A stretch of 50,392 bases of DNA from Gilvimarinus agarilyticus. Lineage in GTDB: Bacteria; Pseudomonadota; Gammaproteobacteria; Pseudomonadales; Cellvibrionaceae. Both the position numbers and the translations under genes were made by a program. How positions within the stretch are numbered: the first letter of the stretch is position 1; each line of letters begins with the position of its first letter. Where the stretch lies: contig NZ_JXCJ01000001.1 in NCBI RefSeq assembly GCF_000832015.1, positions 3,314,971-3,365,362 of the forward strand. Direction: 5' to 3'. Positions 9,491-18,864 of this stretch are shown in pieces. The notes under the pieces were generated by a model. It was not told where the DNA came from. It searched no databases and saw only the letters and a program-made list of their open reading frames with translations.

Positions 9491-11431
9491 TTAATCTTGC
9501 GAGTCAGAAGCCGCCACGCGACTACGATTAGCGATATCGGCACTCAGATGCTCACTGAACGCTTCCAGACTCATTGCGCCCAAGTCTTGACCGTCACGGG
9601 TACGGACCGCCACTTGGTTGGATTCGACCTCTTTGTCACCGATGACCAAGAGATACGGAACCCGCTGAATTGTGTGCTCGCGGATTTTAAAGCCGATTTT
9701 CTCGTTTCTCAAGTCCGAAACAGCCCTAAACCCATTATTTGCTAGGGTTTTTTCGACTTTTTGCACATATTCGGCCTGATTGTCCGTAATATTAGCCACC
9801 ACCACCTGAACCGGCGCCAGCCAAGTGGGGAAAGCCCCCTCGTAGTTTTCGATCAAAATACCGATAAAACGCTCGAACGAACCGAGGATCGCCCGGTGCA
9901 ACATGACCGGCACCTGACGCGAGCCATCTTCGGCCACGTACTGGGCATCGAGCCGGCCTGGCATCGAGAAATCCACCTGAATGGTGCCGCACTGCCACAC
10001 CCGATCGAGGCAATCTTTTAACGAGAACTCGATTTTGGGGCCGTAAAAGGCGCCCTCACCCGGCAGTAACTTGTACTCCAGACCTTTGGCATCCAGCGCA
10101 TCGGCCAATGCTTGCTCGGCGCGATCCCAGTCTGCGTCAGACCCTACCCGCTGCTCGGGGCGAGTCGAGAGGCGAATAATCACTTCGTTGAAGCCAAAGT
10201 CGGCGTATACCTGATACAACAGATCGGTGAAAGCCGCCACTTCGTCCTGAATCGCCGCCTCGGTACAAAAGATATGCGCGTCGTCCTGGGTAAAGCCACG
10301 CACCCGCATAATACCGTGCAACGAGCCAGAGGCCTCGTTGCGGTGGCACGAACCAAACTCCGCCAAGCGCAACGGCAGGTCGCGATAGCTGCGCAACCCC
10401 TGGTTAAACACCTGCACATGGCAGGGGCAGTTCATGGGTTTAACGGCAAATTCGCGATCTTCCGACTTCAGCATAAACATGTCGTCGCCAAACTTGTCGG
10501 CGTGACCGGATTTTTTCCACAGGCTTAAATCCACCACCTGGGGGGTTTTGATCTCCTGATAGCCGTTATCGCGCTGTACTTTGCGCATGTACTGCTCGAT
10601 AGCGGTGTACACCGACCAACCTTTGGGGTGCCAAAACACCATACCCGGGGCTTCTTCCTGCATATGAAACAGGTCAAACTTTTTAGCCAGTTTGCGGTGA
10701 TCGCGCTTTTCGGCCTCTTCCAGACGATGCAAATACGCTTTTAACTCTTTTTTGTCGTTCCAGGCGGTGCCGTAAATGCGCTGTAACTGAGTGTTGCTGG
10801 CATCGCCACGCCAGTAGGCGCCCGATACCCGCATCAATTTAAAGTGACGCATTACCCGGGTATTGGGCACGTGTGGGCCACGGCACATATCTACATATTC
10901 TTCGTGATGATACAGGCCCACAGCCTCTTCACCGGCCTCGATCAGACCATCAACCAGCTCGACCTTGTAGCTTTCGTTGCGGCTGTTAAACACCTCGCGG
11001 GCGTCCGCAATCGGGGTCATCTTCTTAACGACGTCGTAATCTTTTTTAATCAGCTCTTTAATACGCTGCTCAATGGCGTTTAGATCTTCTGGCGTCAGGG
11101 TGCGCTCGTACTCGATATCGTAGTAAAAGCCGTTGTCGATAACCGGACCAATAGCCATTTTTGCCTCGGGGTACAACTGCTTAATCGCGTGCCCTACCAA
11201 GTGCGCAAAAGAGTGGCGAATAACCTCCAGGCCCTCGTCGTCACGGCCGGTAATCAAGCTGATAGAGGCGTCGTGATCAATCAGCTCGCAGGCATCAACC
11301 AGCTCGCCATCAATACGGCCGCACACGGTGGCCTTGGCCAAACCGGGGCCAATATCCTCAGCTACCTGCAACAGGGTAACGGGCTGGGCAAACTCGCGAG
11401 TAGAACCATCGGGAAGAGTAATAACTGGCAT
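9491..11431 (-). CDS. thrS: Threonine-tRNA ligase
   Basis: This encodes 646 residues. In order it has the TGS domain (1-61), the editing domain (about 62-225, with [13 protein letters not shown] and the MCRGPHVP segment), the class II core (about 240-535) with [10 protein letters not shown] and [20 protein letters not shown], and the anticodon-binding domain (from about 540). The Cys and His residues of the catalytic zinc site are visible. It is the first gene of the translation operon, and infC follows by 20 bp. In E. coli thrS represses its own translation through a leader structure; I did not verify such a structure here. Confidence 0.98.
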   Translation of the reverse strand: MPVITLPDGSTREFAQPVTLLQVAEDIGPGLAKATVCGRIDGELVDACELIDHDASISLITGRDDEGLEVIRHSFAHLVGHAIKQLYPEAKMAIGPVIDNGFYYDIEYERTLTPEDLNAIEQRIKELIKKDYDVVKKMTPIADAREVFNSRNESYKVELVDGLIEAGEEAVGLYHHEEYVDMCRGPHVPNTRVMRHFKLMRVSGAYWRGDASNTQLQRIYGTAWNDKKELKAYLHRLEEAEKRDHRKLAKKFDLFHMQEEAPGMVFWHPKGWSVYTAIEQYMRKVQRDNGYQEIKTPQVVDLSLWKKSGHADKFGDDMFMLKSEDREFAVKPMNCPCHVQVFNQGLRSYRDLPLRLAEFGSCHRNEASGSLHGIMRVRGFTQDDAHIFCTEAAIQDEVAAFTDLLYQVYADFGFNEVIIRLSTRPEQRVGSDADWDRAEQALADALDAKGLEYKLLPGEGAFYGPKIEFSLKDCLDRVWQCGTIQVDFSMPGRLDAQYVAEDGSRQVPVMLHRAILGSFERFIGILIENYEGAFPTWLAPVQVVVANITDNQAEYVQKVEKTLANNGFRAVSDLRNEKIGFKIREHTIQRVPYLLVIGDKEVESNQVAVRTRDGQDLGAMSLEAFSEHLSADIANRSRVAASDSQD

Positions 11432-11862
11432 GTTACATCCTTAATCTCAGTGGTGACCCCTACCAAAGGCCACTTGTTGCTGTGTTTGGGCGTGCAGCCC
11501 CTATAAATTCGGGCGGGCAGTATATAAAACCCACAGGCAATAAGCCACCGCCGCTGTAACATTTGGCCCCGCCCCGCGTCTTTATTAACACCTTGTGTAC
11601 CACTCGCGGTAAAACCAGCGAAAGGAGTTTTTAATGTCCCCCTTAACGTTTTCGGGCCGTAACGGGCGCATGTTCTTAATGGCTCTTACCGCAACAATCC
11701 CCAGGGCCCTAAACCCGATTACCCGCTATTAAGTGCTGCACCATGCTATATTACCCGCTTATTAATAGTGGCAACGCGTGGCGCTGCAACTGGGCGCGCC
11801 CCCGAAGGTCGCTCTGCATCCAGTGGGCCGGCGTTCAGACAACTCAGGAAAATCTACCTCTT
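11432..11862. other. Divergent intergenic region between thrS and an ECF sigma gene
   Basis: About 430 bp hold the thrS leader and promoter (left side) and the upstream region of the sigma factor (right side). The only coding candidate I can see is a 32-codon ORF at 11634-11732 with a strong ribosome-binding site. A TATATT at about 11747-11752 could be a -10 element for the sigma gene. This would explain why the ATG at 11743, which gives an unusual Trp/Cys-rich extension, is probably not the real start. Confidence 0.5.
11634..11732 (+). CDS. Possible small protein or leader peptide, 32 residues
   Basis: ATG at 11634 is preceded by AAAGGAG with about 7 bases of spacing, one of the best ribosome-binding sites in the window. 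The product begins MSPLTFSGRNGRMFLMALTA and ends in NPITRY. It has a short hydrophobic middle flanked by Arg, so it could be a membrane-associated small protein. It lies 130 bp before the TTG start proposed for the sigma factor. I recognise no family. Ribosome profiling or conservation would be needed to confirm it. Confidence 0.35.
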   Translation: MSPLTFSGRNGRMFLMALTATIPRALNPITRY

Positions 11863-12501
11863 TTGAGTACGATCAGTACCCTTAACGTGACGCCGTCCAC
11901 CCCGGACGAGCAGCTGGTAAGCGCCGCGCAACAAGGCGCAGAGGCCGCTTTAGTCGAGCTAATTAACCGCTACCAGACGCTGCTGCTAACTGTGGCGCGC
12001 GCCATTGTCGGCCAGGCCCATGCCGAAGACACAGTTCAGGAGGCCTGGCTGTCGATTTACCGCTCGCTGGATCGCTTTGAGGGGCGCTCCAGCTTTAAGA
12101 CCTGGGCCGTGCGCATTGTCAGTAACGAAGCCAAAACCCGCCTAAGGCGAGAGTCGCGCACAGTAGCGCTGGATGAGGCCGAGTTAGAGCGCCCCCGCCT
12201 GGACGAAAACAACTTTAAAAACAACGGCCACTGGGCCGCCCCACCGTCGCGCTGGCACAGCGAGACACCTGACGCCCTACTCGAAGAGACTCAGCTAAAG
12301 CGTTGCATCGAGAAAACCCTGAGCTTGCTGCCCGAGCGCCAAAAAGCCGCGTTTATGCTGCGCGATTTAGAGCAACAGCCACTGGAGGAGATCGCTGACA
12401 CCCTGACAATCAGCAACGCCAACGTTCGGGTATTGCTACACCGGGCCCGCCTGACTTTATTGCAAGTGGTAGAGCACTATCAGGAGACAGGCCAATGTTA
12501 A
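11863..12501 (+). CDS. ECF-family RNA polymerase sigma factor
   Basis: The product is about 212 residues from the TTG at 11863. Other in-frame starts are the ATG at 11743 and the GTG at 11887. Sigma region 2 spans about 15-85 (LVELINRYQTLLLTVARAIV, HAEDTVQEAWLSIYRSLDRF). Region 4 lies at about 145-205 (LSLLPERQKAAFMLRDLE, then helix-turn-helix around LTISNANVRVLLHRARLTLL). This is a classical two-domain group IV sigma factor. It overlaps the next gene, a small zinc-type anti-sigma factor, by 7 bp, so the two are translationally coupled and form a sensor pair. Stimulus and regulon cannot be read from the window. Confidence 0.87.
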   Translation: MSTISTLNVTPSTPDEQLVSAAQQGAEAALVELINRYQTLLLTVARAIVGQAHAEDTVQEAWLSIYRSLDRFEGRSSFKTWAVRIVSNEAKTRLRRESRTVALDEAELERPRLDENNFKNNGHWAAPPSRWHSETPDALLEETQLKRCIEKTLSLLPERQKAAFMLRDLEQQPLEEIADTLTISNANVRVLLHRARLTLLQVVEHYQETGQC

Positions 12502-12737
12502 GCTGCCGCGATGTTGCACAACAGGCGAGCGACCACCTCGATATCACTGACGAGCCAGGCCTAAAGCCCAGCATGCAGATGCGCTTGCACTTGCTGCTGT
12601 GCCGCCACTGTCGCCGCTTTATACGCCACCTGCGCGCCAGTCGGACACTTGCGGTGCAAGTACAACAAAAACACCAACGCTGCGAGCAAGGCGAGCGTAT
12701 TTTGCGGCAGGTTAAACGCGACAAACCCGAAAGTTAG
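12495..12737 (+). CDS. Small zinc-binding anti-sigma factor (zf-HC2 type)
   Basis: This encodes 80 residues. It shows C4, then H32-x3-C36-x2-C39, the HxxxCxxC pattern of zinc anti-sigma domains. The rest is a short basic helical tail and there is no transmembrane segment, so it would act in the cytoplasm, as RsrA- or ChrR-like proteins do, by clamping the sigma factor until the metal or thiol site is disturbed. Its start lies inside the sigma stop (ATGTTAA). It is shorter than most anti-sigma factors and lacks a separate sensory domain. Confidence 0.75.
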   Translation: MLSCRDVAQQASDHLDITDEPGLKPSMQMRLHLLLCRHCRRFIRHLRASRTLAVQVQQKHQRCEQGERILRQVKRDKPES

Positions 12738-12931
12738 TGTCGTTATCCCCCCTAAGAGCGGCGCCGTGACTGGGCTGATAGAACAAATGATGCTATGTTG
12801 CTGTCTCTAGGTGTACCAAAGCCGCTGCCCAGGCGCCGATGTTTCACGCCGGGCCCGAGCGCCCAAAGTGGGCGCCGCATAAAAAGCAGCGGTGATTGAC
12901 TATTTAAAACTAAGAATACCGAGAGCGTTAT

Positions 12932-15085
12932 ATGCTGGAAATGTTGTGTAAATCCCACCGCGTTAAAGCGGGTGTACTGTGTGTAGGCCTTGGCGTTAGC
13001 CTGCTGGGCGCCGCCGTTTTTGCGACTGCTGCAGAGCTTGAGCCGCTGCAGATAACCGAGCAGCAGCGTAAAACCACTGCTGAGATCGTCAGCTCGCTGC
13101 ACAAACACCACTACCGGGATCAAAATATTGACGACGCTCTGTCGCAGAAGTTTTTAACCAACTACCTCGACACCCTCGACCCCAGTCGCAGCTATTTTTT
13201 ACAAGCGGACATCGACGAGTTTAATAAGCACCGGGACAAGTTTGACGAAGACTTTGAAAAAGGCGAGCTAAAAACCAGCTTTGTCATTTTTAATCGCTAC
13301 CGCGCACGCCTCATGGCGCGCCTTGAGAGCGTTGTGGCGCAACTCGAAGACGACGAACGCCGTTACGATTTTAGCCAGGATGACGCCCTGAATGTCGACC
13401 GCGAAAACGCCCCCTGGCCCGCTACCGCTGCCGAGGCCGATGAGCTATGGCGCAAGCGCACTAAAGCCGACCTACTCAACTTAGTGCTCGCCGATAAAAC
13501 CGTAGAGGAAGCCCGCGAGGTGCTCATAAAGCGCTACAACAACCAGCTGCGCCGTATAGGCCAGCAAACCGGTGAAGACGCTTTTAGTGCTGTTATTAAC
13601 GCATTCACCATGCTCTATGACCCGCACACAAATTACCTTTCGCCGCGGATGCTGGAGAACTTCAACATCAATATGTCGCTCTCACTGGAGGGCATTGGTG
13701 CCATGCTGCAAAGTGAAGATGAGTACACCAAAGTGGTGCGCCTGATTCCCGCAGGCCCTGCCGATAAGCAAGGACAACTAAAACCGGCCGACCGTATCGT
13801 GGCCGTCGGTCAGGATAAAGAAGGCGAGCTGATAGACGTTGTCGGCTGGCGCCTGGATGAAGTGGTCGATTTGATTCGCGGCAAAAAAGACAGCGTTGTG
13901 CGCCTGGAAGTACTGCCGGCTAAAGCGGCCGCTGGCGCCGCCACCCACGTGATTAACATTAAGCGCGACAAAGTAAAACTGGAAGAACAGGCCGCGCAAA
14001 AAGCGGTGTTTGAGCTGTCAGATAAAGACAACAACAGCTATAAACTAGGTGTTATCGACATTCCAACTTTTTACATGGACTTTGAGGCCTATCGCAAGCG
14101 CGACCCCAACTACAAAAGTACCACCCGGGATGTGTTTAACCTGTTGGGCGAACTGGCACGAGAAAATGTCGACGGTATTATCGTCGATTTGCGCAACAAT
14201 GGTGGTGGCTCGCTGCACGAGGCCACGGCCCTCACCGACCTCTTTATCGATCAGGGGCCAGTGGTACAAATTCGCCAAACCAATCAACTGATTTCACGCA
14301 ACTATCGCTCTCACTCGAAGGCGGTGTTTCGCGGGCCAATTGTCGTTTTAATCAATCGCCTGAGCGCCTCGGCCTCGGAGATTTTTGCCGGAGCCATTCA
14401 AGATTACGGCCGCGGCATTATCGTCGGCAGCCAGAGCTTCGGCAAAGGCTCTGTGCAATCACTGCAGCCACTGCAATCGGGCCAGCTTAAAATTACCGAG
14501 TCTAAATTTTATCGGGTATCAGGCGGCAGCACACAACACAAAGGTGTGGTGCCCGACATTTCTCTGCCCGATATGATTGACCCTGAAGAAGTAGGCGAGA
14601 GCAGCTACGACTACGCCCTGCCCTGGGATCAAATCCACGAGGTAAAACACGATCACTACTTCGATATTGCCGCACTTTTGCCCGCCATTCAGGCCGAGCA
14701 TGATGAGCGCATCAAGGTCGATCCGGATTTTATCTTCCTCAGCAAGCAGCAAAAGCTGATTGATGAAAACAGCGACCGCGCTCACATCTCACTAAACGAG
14801 AAAACCCGTCGTCAGGAAAAAACTGACTACGAGCAGCAACTGCTGAGCATCGAGAACGAGCGCCGCAAAACCCGCGGCCTTACGCCTTACAAAACCTACG
14901 CTGAAATAAGCGAAGACGACAAGAAGGATGCCGAAGACCCCGAAGCAGAAATGGCCGAGGCGGAAGCGGAGCCGGAGAAAATCGACCCAGCTAAAGACCC
15001 ACTGCTTACCGAGGCTGGTTACATTTTGCTCGACTTTATTCGTGGCGCCAACCAAAAAGACGAGCAAAAAGTGGCTAACTTTTAA
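12932..15085 (+). CDS. prc: Carboxy-terminal processing (tail-specific) protease
   Basis: This encodes 717 residues, close to the E. coli Prc length. An N-terminal signal sequence (to about 34, GVSLLGAAVFATAAE) exports it to the periplasm. The N-terminal vault domain carries YLDTLDPSRSYFLQADIDEF. A PDZ domain lies at about 245-335, and the S41 core has the catalytic Ser in LSASASE (about 480-482) and Lys505 in FGKGSVQ. The C-terminus has the Prc-specific extension, here very acidic (about 640-690). Prc trims C-termini of periplasmic proteins such as FtsI, degrades tagged proteins and controls murein hydrolases. The gene stands alone, with its own 194-bp upstream region. Confidence 0.95.
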   Translation: MLEMLCKSHRVKAGVLCVGLGVSLLGAAVFATAAELEPLQITEQQRKTTAEIVSSLHKHHYRDQNIDDALSQKFLTNYLDTLDPSRSYFLQADIDEFNKHRDKFDEDFEKGELKTSFVIFNRYRARLMARLESVVAQLEDDERRYDFSQDDALNVDRENAPWPATAAEADELWRKRTKADLLNLVLADKTVEEAREVLIKRYNNQLRRIGQQTGEDAFSAVINAFTMLYDPHTNYLSPRMLENFNINMSLSLEGIGAMLQSEDEYTKVVRLIPAGPADKQGQLKPADRIVAVGQDKEGELIDVVGWRLDEVVDLIRGKKDSVVRLEVLPAKAAAGAATHVINIKRDKVKLEEQAAQKAVFELSDKDNNSYKLGVIDIPTFYMDFEAYRKRDPNYKSTTRDVFNLLGELARENVDGIIVDLRNNGGGSLHEATALTDLFIDQGPVVQIRQTNQLISRNYRSHSKAVFRGPIVVLINRLSASASEIFAGAIQDYGRGIIVGSQSFGKGSVQSLQPLQSGQLKITESKFYRVSGGSTQHKGVVPDISLPDMIDPEEVGESSYDYALPWDQIHEVKHDHYFDIAALLPAIQAEHDERIKVDPDFIFLSKQQKLIDENSDRAHISLNEKTRRQEKTDYEQQLLSIENERRKTRGLTPYKTYAEISEDDKKDAEDPEAEMAEAEAEPEKIDPAKDPLLTEAGYILLDFIRGANQKDEQKVANF

Positions 15086-15104
15086 CGCTTTGTGCACCCT
15101 TAAC

Positions 15105-15128
15105 CTGTGGCGGCCTAGGCCGCCACAG
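15105..15128. terminator. Perfect 24-bp palindrome downstream of prc
   Basis: CTGTGGCGGC-CTAG-GCCGCCACAG is a perfect inverted repeat 19 bp past the prc stop and 33 bp before xthA. A strong hairpin would form in the transcript. The following bases (TGCGTTTAA) have only a short T run, so termination may be weak or factor-assisted. Confidence 0.55.
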
Positions 15129-15161
15129 TGCGTTTAACCCGACTGATATTAACGACCCGCT

Positions 15162-15974
15162 ATGAAAGCTATCTCTTTTAACATCAACAGCATCCGCTCA
15201 CGCCCCCACCAGCTGCAAGCGATTATCGACACCTACAACCCAGACTTTATTGGCCTGCAAGAAACCAAAGTAGCCGATGAGCAGTTTCCGCAAGAAATGG
15301 TCGAGGCGATGGGATATCACGTGGCTTTTCACGGCCAAAAATCCCATTACGGGGTGGCGTTAATGTCTCGCCACCCGTTTATCGAGACCATTAAAGGGTT
15401 TCCGGGCGACACGGAAGAGTCGCAGCGACGTTTTATCGGTGGACGATTTGAGGTGCCCGGCATGGGCGAGATGCTGGTGTACAACGGTTATTTTCCGCAA
15501 GGGGAAAGCCGCGACCACCCGCTTAAGTTTCCGGCCAAACAAAAATACTACGCCGACCTAACGAACTTTTTGCAAGAGCAGCACACCCCCAACGACCCGA
15601 TTATTGTGATGGGCGATATTAATATCTCCCATCAGGATATCGATATTGGTATTGGCGAAGATAACCGCAAGCGCTGGCTGCGCACGGGCAAGTGCAGCTT
15701 TTTACCCGAAGAGCGTGAATGGCTGGAAACTTTGATAGGGTGGGGACTCAGCGACACCTATCGCGCCCTCCACCCAACGGTTGATGACGTGTATAGCTGG
15801 TTTGATTATCGCTCGCGCGGCTTTGAGCGCGAACCTAAGCGCGGCTTACGCATCGACCAAATTCTGGCCACTAAGCCACTGCTAGAGCGCTGTACCGGCG
15901 CCGGTATCGACTACGAGTTGCGGGCCATGGAGAAGCCTTCAGATCACTGTCCTATTTGGGCCGAGTTTAACTAA
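15162..15974 (+). CDS. xthA: Exodeoxyribonuclease III
   Basis: This encodes 270 residues of the AP-endonuclease/EEP fold, full length. Metal and catalytic motifs are in order: [12 protein letters not shown] (Asn7), GLQETKV (Glu), [23 protein letters not shown] (Asp/Asn), and C-terminal [10 protein letters not shown] (His). It removes 3' blocking groups and cleaves at abasic sites in base-excision repair. It is monocistronic, convergent with the hybrid kinase gene with only 23 bp between stops. Confidence 0.96.
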   Translation: MKAISFNINSIRSRPHQLQAIIDTYNPDFIGLQETKVADEQFPQEMVEAMGYHVAFHGQKSHYGVALMSRHPFIETIKGFPGDTEESQRRFIGGRFEVPGMGEMLVYNGYFPQGESRDHPLKFPAKQKYYADLTNFLQEQHTPNDPIIVMGDINISHQDIDIGIGEDNRKRWLRTGKCSFLPEEREWLETLIGWGLSDTYRALHPTVDDVYSWFDYRSRGFEREPKRGLRIDQILATKPLLERCTGAGIDYELRAMEKPSDHCPIWAEFN

Positions 15975-15997
15975 CAAACTCTTCTCGGCCCTGCCAG

Positions 15998-18250
15998 TTA
16001 CTCCGCCGCCGGCAGCGGCGGCGGAGTAATATCCAGCCAGCGTTGCAAGCGCCCCTCCAAAGCCTCATAGCGCAGCGGCTTACCCACCTGATCATCAAAA
16101 CCGGCGGCCAGTAGCTGATTAACCTCGTCATCGGAAAGCTCGGGAATCATCCCCACAATTGGTACGCGACGGCTGTTAGCGGCTTTTTCGTGTTCACGAA
16201 TTTTATGGACGGCGCTGATGGCGGCGTCATCCGGCAGCTCACTATCGAGCAGCACCAAATCAAATCGCTCTTTTTCTAAGATCGCCACCGCCTCTGGACC
16301 GTTACCCACCAGCTGTACATAACAACCCAACTTTTTAAGCATGCCAGAGGCAACCATTTGATTAACCCGGTGGTCCTCCACAACCAGAATTCTCCGCGTA
16401 CCCGGGACATCTAATACTGGCGCCACAGGGCCGGGAGCCGGCTCGACAACCGATTCTGTATTGCTATTCGGTGAACTCAACAAGCGCTGGCACAGCGCCT
16501 CGTAAAGCTGCTTATAAATCACCGGTTTTTCCAGGCAACTTACCTGTGCGTAGTGCGTCAAATGCTGCTGTACCTCATCGGTATCGCGCTGCAATACGCT
16601 CATGGCAATCACTTGTTTTAACTCGGCGGTTTCATCGGTAGCCGCCAGCTCACGAGATAGCGCCAGCGCGTTAAAGCTGTTGAGGCGGTTGTAGATCAGC
16701 ACTAAATCCACCGGTGCGCCTTTTTCTCGCTCCTCAGCGATACGTGTTACCGCCTGCTCGTAGCCGTAGACGGTGTTGGTGTCCACCCCCCAGTTGTTGA
16801 GCTCACTCTCCAGGTCCATGGCCACCCGGTCGGGCAGGTCCACTAACAACAAGCGCTTGCCGCTAAGCTTTTGATCGGCGCCTAAGGTTTTACCCTGATG
16901 GCTAATGGTTTGCAGGCGCACGTTAATTACCAGCCGATTCCCACCAGCGGGGTTTTTTAGCAAATGCACACTGCCGCCCATACACTCGGCCAAGCCCTTG
17001 CTGATTGAAAGGCCAATACCCACCCGACCAGTTTGCTCAGCCTCTTGCAGGCGCGACTCATCCACCTCGGCTTTTGCCTCGTCAGTGCGGTGGTAATGGC
17101 TATCGCTGATAACCGCTTGCAGCTCGCCCATATCGTCGTCAGAACTGGCGTAACTAACCTCTATAAAAACGTTTCCGGTGACCGAAAATTTAATCGCATG
17201 CCCCAACAAGGTAGCGGTGATTTGCCGCAAGCGTGCAGCATCGCCACGCACCCGGCTGGGCAACTCCGGATCGAGCAAGTAATTTAACTCTACCCCCTGC
17301 TGGTGCGCCTCCAGTGAGAAATCGCGCACCAGCTTGGCCACCAGGCGGCGCAAATCAAATACGGATTCATCCAGCTCTAAGCTTTTGGTGGTGATCTTCG
17401 AAAAGTCCACCACGTTGTTCACCAAGTCCAGCTGCCGCTCGCCGGCTTTTGAGGCCATACCCAGCAAATCGCGCTGACGATCGGACAGCTCGGCGTCATC
17501 CACCAGCGCTAACGTCCCAAGGATATCGTTAAGAGAGGTACGAAACTCGTGCCCAAGATTTACCAAAAATTCGTTTTTAAGCTCAATCGCGGCGCGGGAG
17601 CTTTTCTGCTCGTTCTCCAGTCCCCGGGCGCGCTCGTGCAACACAAAGTTGGCCTCGAGCCGCTGCCAATACCCCGTGCCGGTAACCCGCGCCTGGTGTA
17701 TCAGCATCATATAAAACAACACCATAATAGCCGCGTATAAATAACCCTCGACCGTTGCCAGCGCCATGGCCGTAAGAGCGGCGGGTATCATGCCAATAAA
17801 CAGGTAGATTTTTAAAAAGCGGATATAAGGGGCAAATACATTGGCTACCGACGAGTAAAACACCACCGTGTAGAGCCACATAATGAGCGTTTCTTCACGC
17901 ATACCCAACACCCAGGTCAGGCTAACCAGAATAACGCTCCACCAAATGGCGCCCAAAAAAGAGGCGATAAAATATTGGGTGCGCCAGCGCCTTGGGGCAC
18001 GACTATAAAGTGCCTCAAAGCGGAACAGGTAATAACTGCGCAGCAGCGTTACCAGTAGTAGACCGGTGACCAAAACGATGGCGAGATTGTTTTCGCGATA
18101 GAAAAAGTCGCCAAACACCAGGCTTAGGACAAACACCAAAAAATTAAGCAGCAAGCCGCGACGACTGTACTTGGCGACTCGGGCGTCGGTATCGTGAATA
18201 ACCTGGCGGTCTTTCTGGACCTTGGAGGTCGGCGTAAAGAGCTCGAACAT
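15998..18250 (-). CDS. Hybrid sensor histidine kinase with degenerate ATPase and receiver motifs
   Basis: This encodes 750 residues. The N-terminal region (about 33-190) has several transmembrane helices and no obvious periplasmic sensor. HisKA is at about 222-290 with His234 in NLGHEFRTS. The HATPase region (about 335-448) is altered: the N-box reads LLGHAIKFS with His351 where Asn is expected, and the DxGxG box is DSHYH (383-387), both Gly being replaced. The G2 box (GIGLSISKGLAE) is kept. The first receiver (about 466-592) has Tyr520 where the phospho-Asp belongs. The second receiver (about 620-745) keeps Asp669 and a Lys in VGKPL. The architecture recalls BarA/GacS-like kinases. Kinase activity may be lost; this is inference from motifs. 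Confidence 0.88.
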   Translation of the reverse strand: MFELFTPTSKVQKDRQVIHDTDARVAKYSRRGLLLNFLVFVLSLVFGDFFYRENNLAIVLVTGLLLVTLLRSYYLFRFEALYSRAPRRWRTQYFIASFLGAIWWSVILVSLTWVLGMREETLIMWLYTVVFYSSVANVFAPYIRFLKIYLFIGMIPAALTAMALATVEGYLYAAIMVLFYMMLIHQARVTGTGYWQRLEANFVLHERARGLENEQKSSRAAIELKNEFLVNLGHEFRTSLNDILGTLALVDDAELSDRQRDLLGMASKAGERQLDLVNNVVDFSKITTKSLELDESVFDLRRLVAKLVRDFSLEAHQQGVELNYLLDPELPSRVRGDAARLRQITATLLGHAIKFSVTGNVFIEVSYASSDDDMGELQAVISDSHYHRTDEAKAEVDESRLQEAEQTGRVGIGLSISKGLAECMGGSVHLLKNPAGGNRLVINVRLQTISHQGKTLGADQKLSGKRLLLVDLPDRVAMDLESELNNWGVDTNTVYGYEQAVTRIAEEREKGAPVDLVLIYNRLNSFNALALSRELAATDETAELKQVIAMSVLQRDTDEVQQHLTHYAQVSCLEKPVIYKQLYEALCQRLLSSPNSNTESVVEPAPGPVAPVLDVPGTRRILVVEDHRVNQMVASGMLKKLGCYVQLVGNGPEAVAILEKERFDLVLLDSELPDDAAISAVHKIREHEKAANSRRVPIVGMIPELSDDEVNQLLAAGFDDQVGKPLRYEALEGRLQRWLDITPPPLPAAE

Positions 18251-18372
18251 AAGGTGCCTTTATTCGCGTGTTACATTAGAAGATTATCGTTAGCGTGCGT
18301 ATTGCTTTAATGCCAGTGCTGCACCTACGGCCTCAAGTGAAAAACACAATAGGCCGGGCACTGTTGGCGCAA

Positions 18373-18576
18373 TCACTGATGGATAAAATACTCCACCAGA
18401 ACAGTTTTGATCACAAAACCGAGCAGACCGAGGCCGAGTGCAAGAAACAGTATAAAGGTGCCAAAACGGCCCGCCTTCGATTTTTTTGCCAGGTCCCATA
18501 CAATAAAGACCATAAAAGCAATTAAACCGCCCACACCCAACACCAGCGACCAGCTTTCAAACTGCTCAAAAGACAT
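18373..18576 (-). CDS. DUF2788 small membrane protein
   Basis: The product is 67 residues from the ATG at 18574-18576; a GTG three codons upstream is possible. It begins MSFEQFESWSLVLGVGGLI and has two hydrophobic helices (about 9-27 and 39-60) separated by the basic turn DLAKKSKAGRFG. The whole chain matches the DUF2788 family as I know it. These are small inner-membrane proteins of unknown role in Pseudomonas-like gammaproteobacteria. It lies 122 bp upstream of the hybrid kinase on the same strand. Confidence 0.8.
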   Translation of the reverse strand: MSFEQFESWSLVLGVGGLIAFMVFIVWDLAKKSKAGRFGTFILFLALGLGLLGFVIKTVLVEYFIHQ

Positions 18577-18780
18577 GCGTAACACCCACTCTTTACCACA
18601 ACAACCCGCAGCACCATTGGCGGCTGCAATGCTGTCATTGTAACCAAGTTGCCTCCTACACGCACTAAAATCAGCCTTAAACCCATTTAACCCGGCGCCG
18701 CTTTGCGCACGCTGAAAAGTCTTTTAAACTAAACAGGCTCGCGCTGATATTGCTCTGGCTGCAGCGAAGGGAGCGGTAAT

Positions 18781-18864
18781 ATGACCCTGACACTGCCTAA
18801 GAGTAAACCCCACGACTTTCCGAGCGCGGCAGCACCTAACCATTACTTGAGGGATTATCCATGA
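18781..18864 (+). CDS. Possible 27-codon leader ORF coupled to the lipoprotein gene
   Basis: ATG at 18781 is preceded by AAGGGAG at good spacing. The frame stays open to a TGA at 18862-18864 that overlaps the ATG of the lipoprotein gene as ATGA. The product starts MTLTLPKSKPHDF and ends in YLRDYP. It is Pro-rich, with no recognisable domain. The exact stop/start overlap and strong ribosome-binding site suggest translational coupling, possibly a regulatory leader. I have no evidence of conservation. Confidence 0.4.
   Translation: MTLTLPKSKPHDFPSAAAPNHYLRDYP

Noticed and set aside
11743-11862. N-terminal extension of the second sigma factor from the ATG at 11743
   Set aside because: The extension is Trp/Cys-rich, unlike sigma N-termini, and the TATATT there looks like a promoter element.
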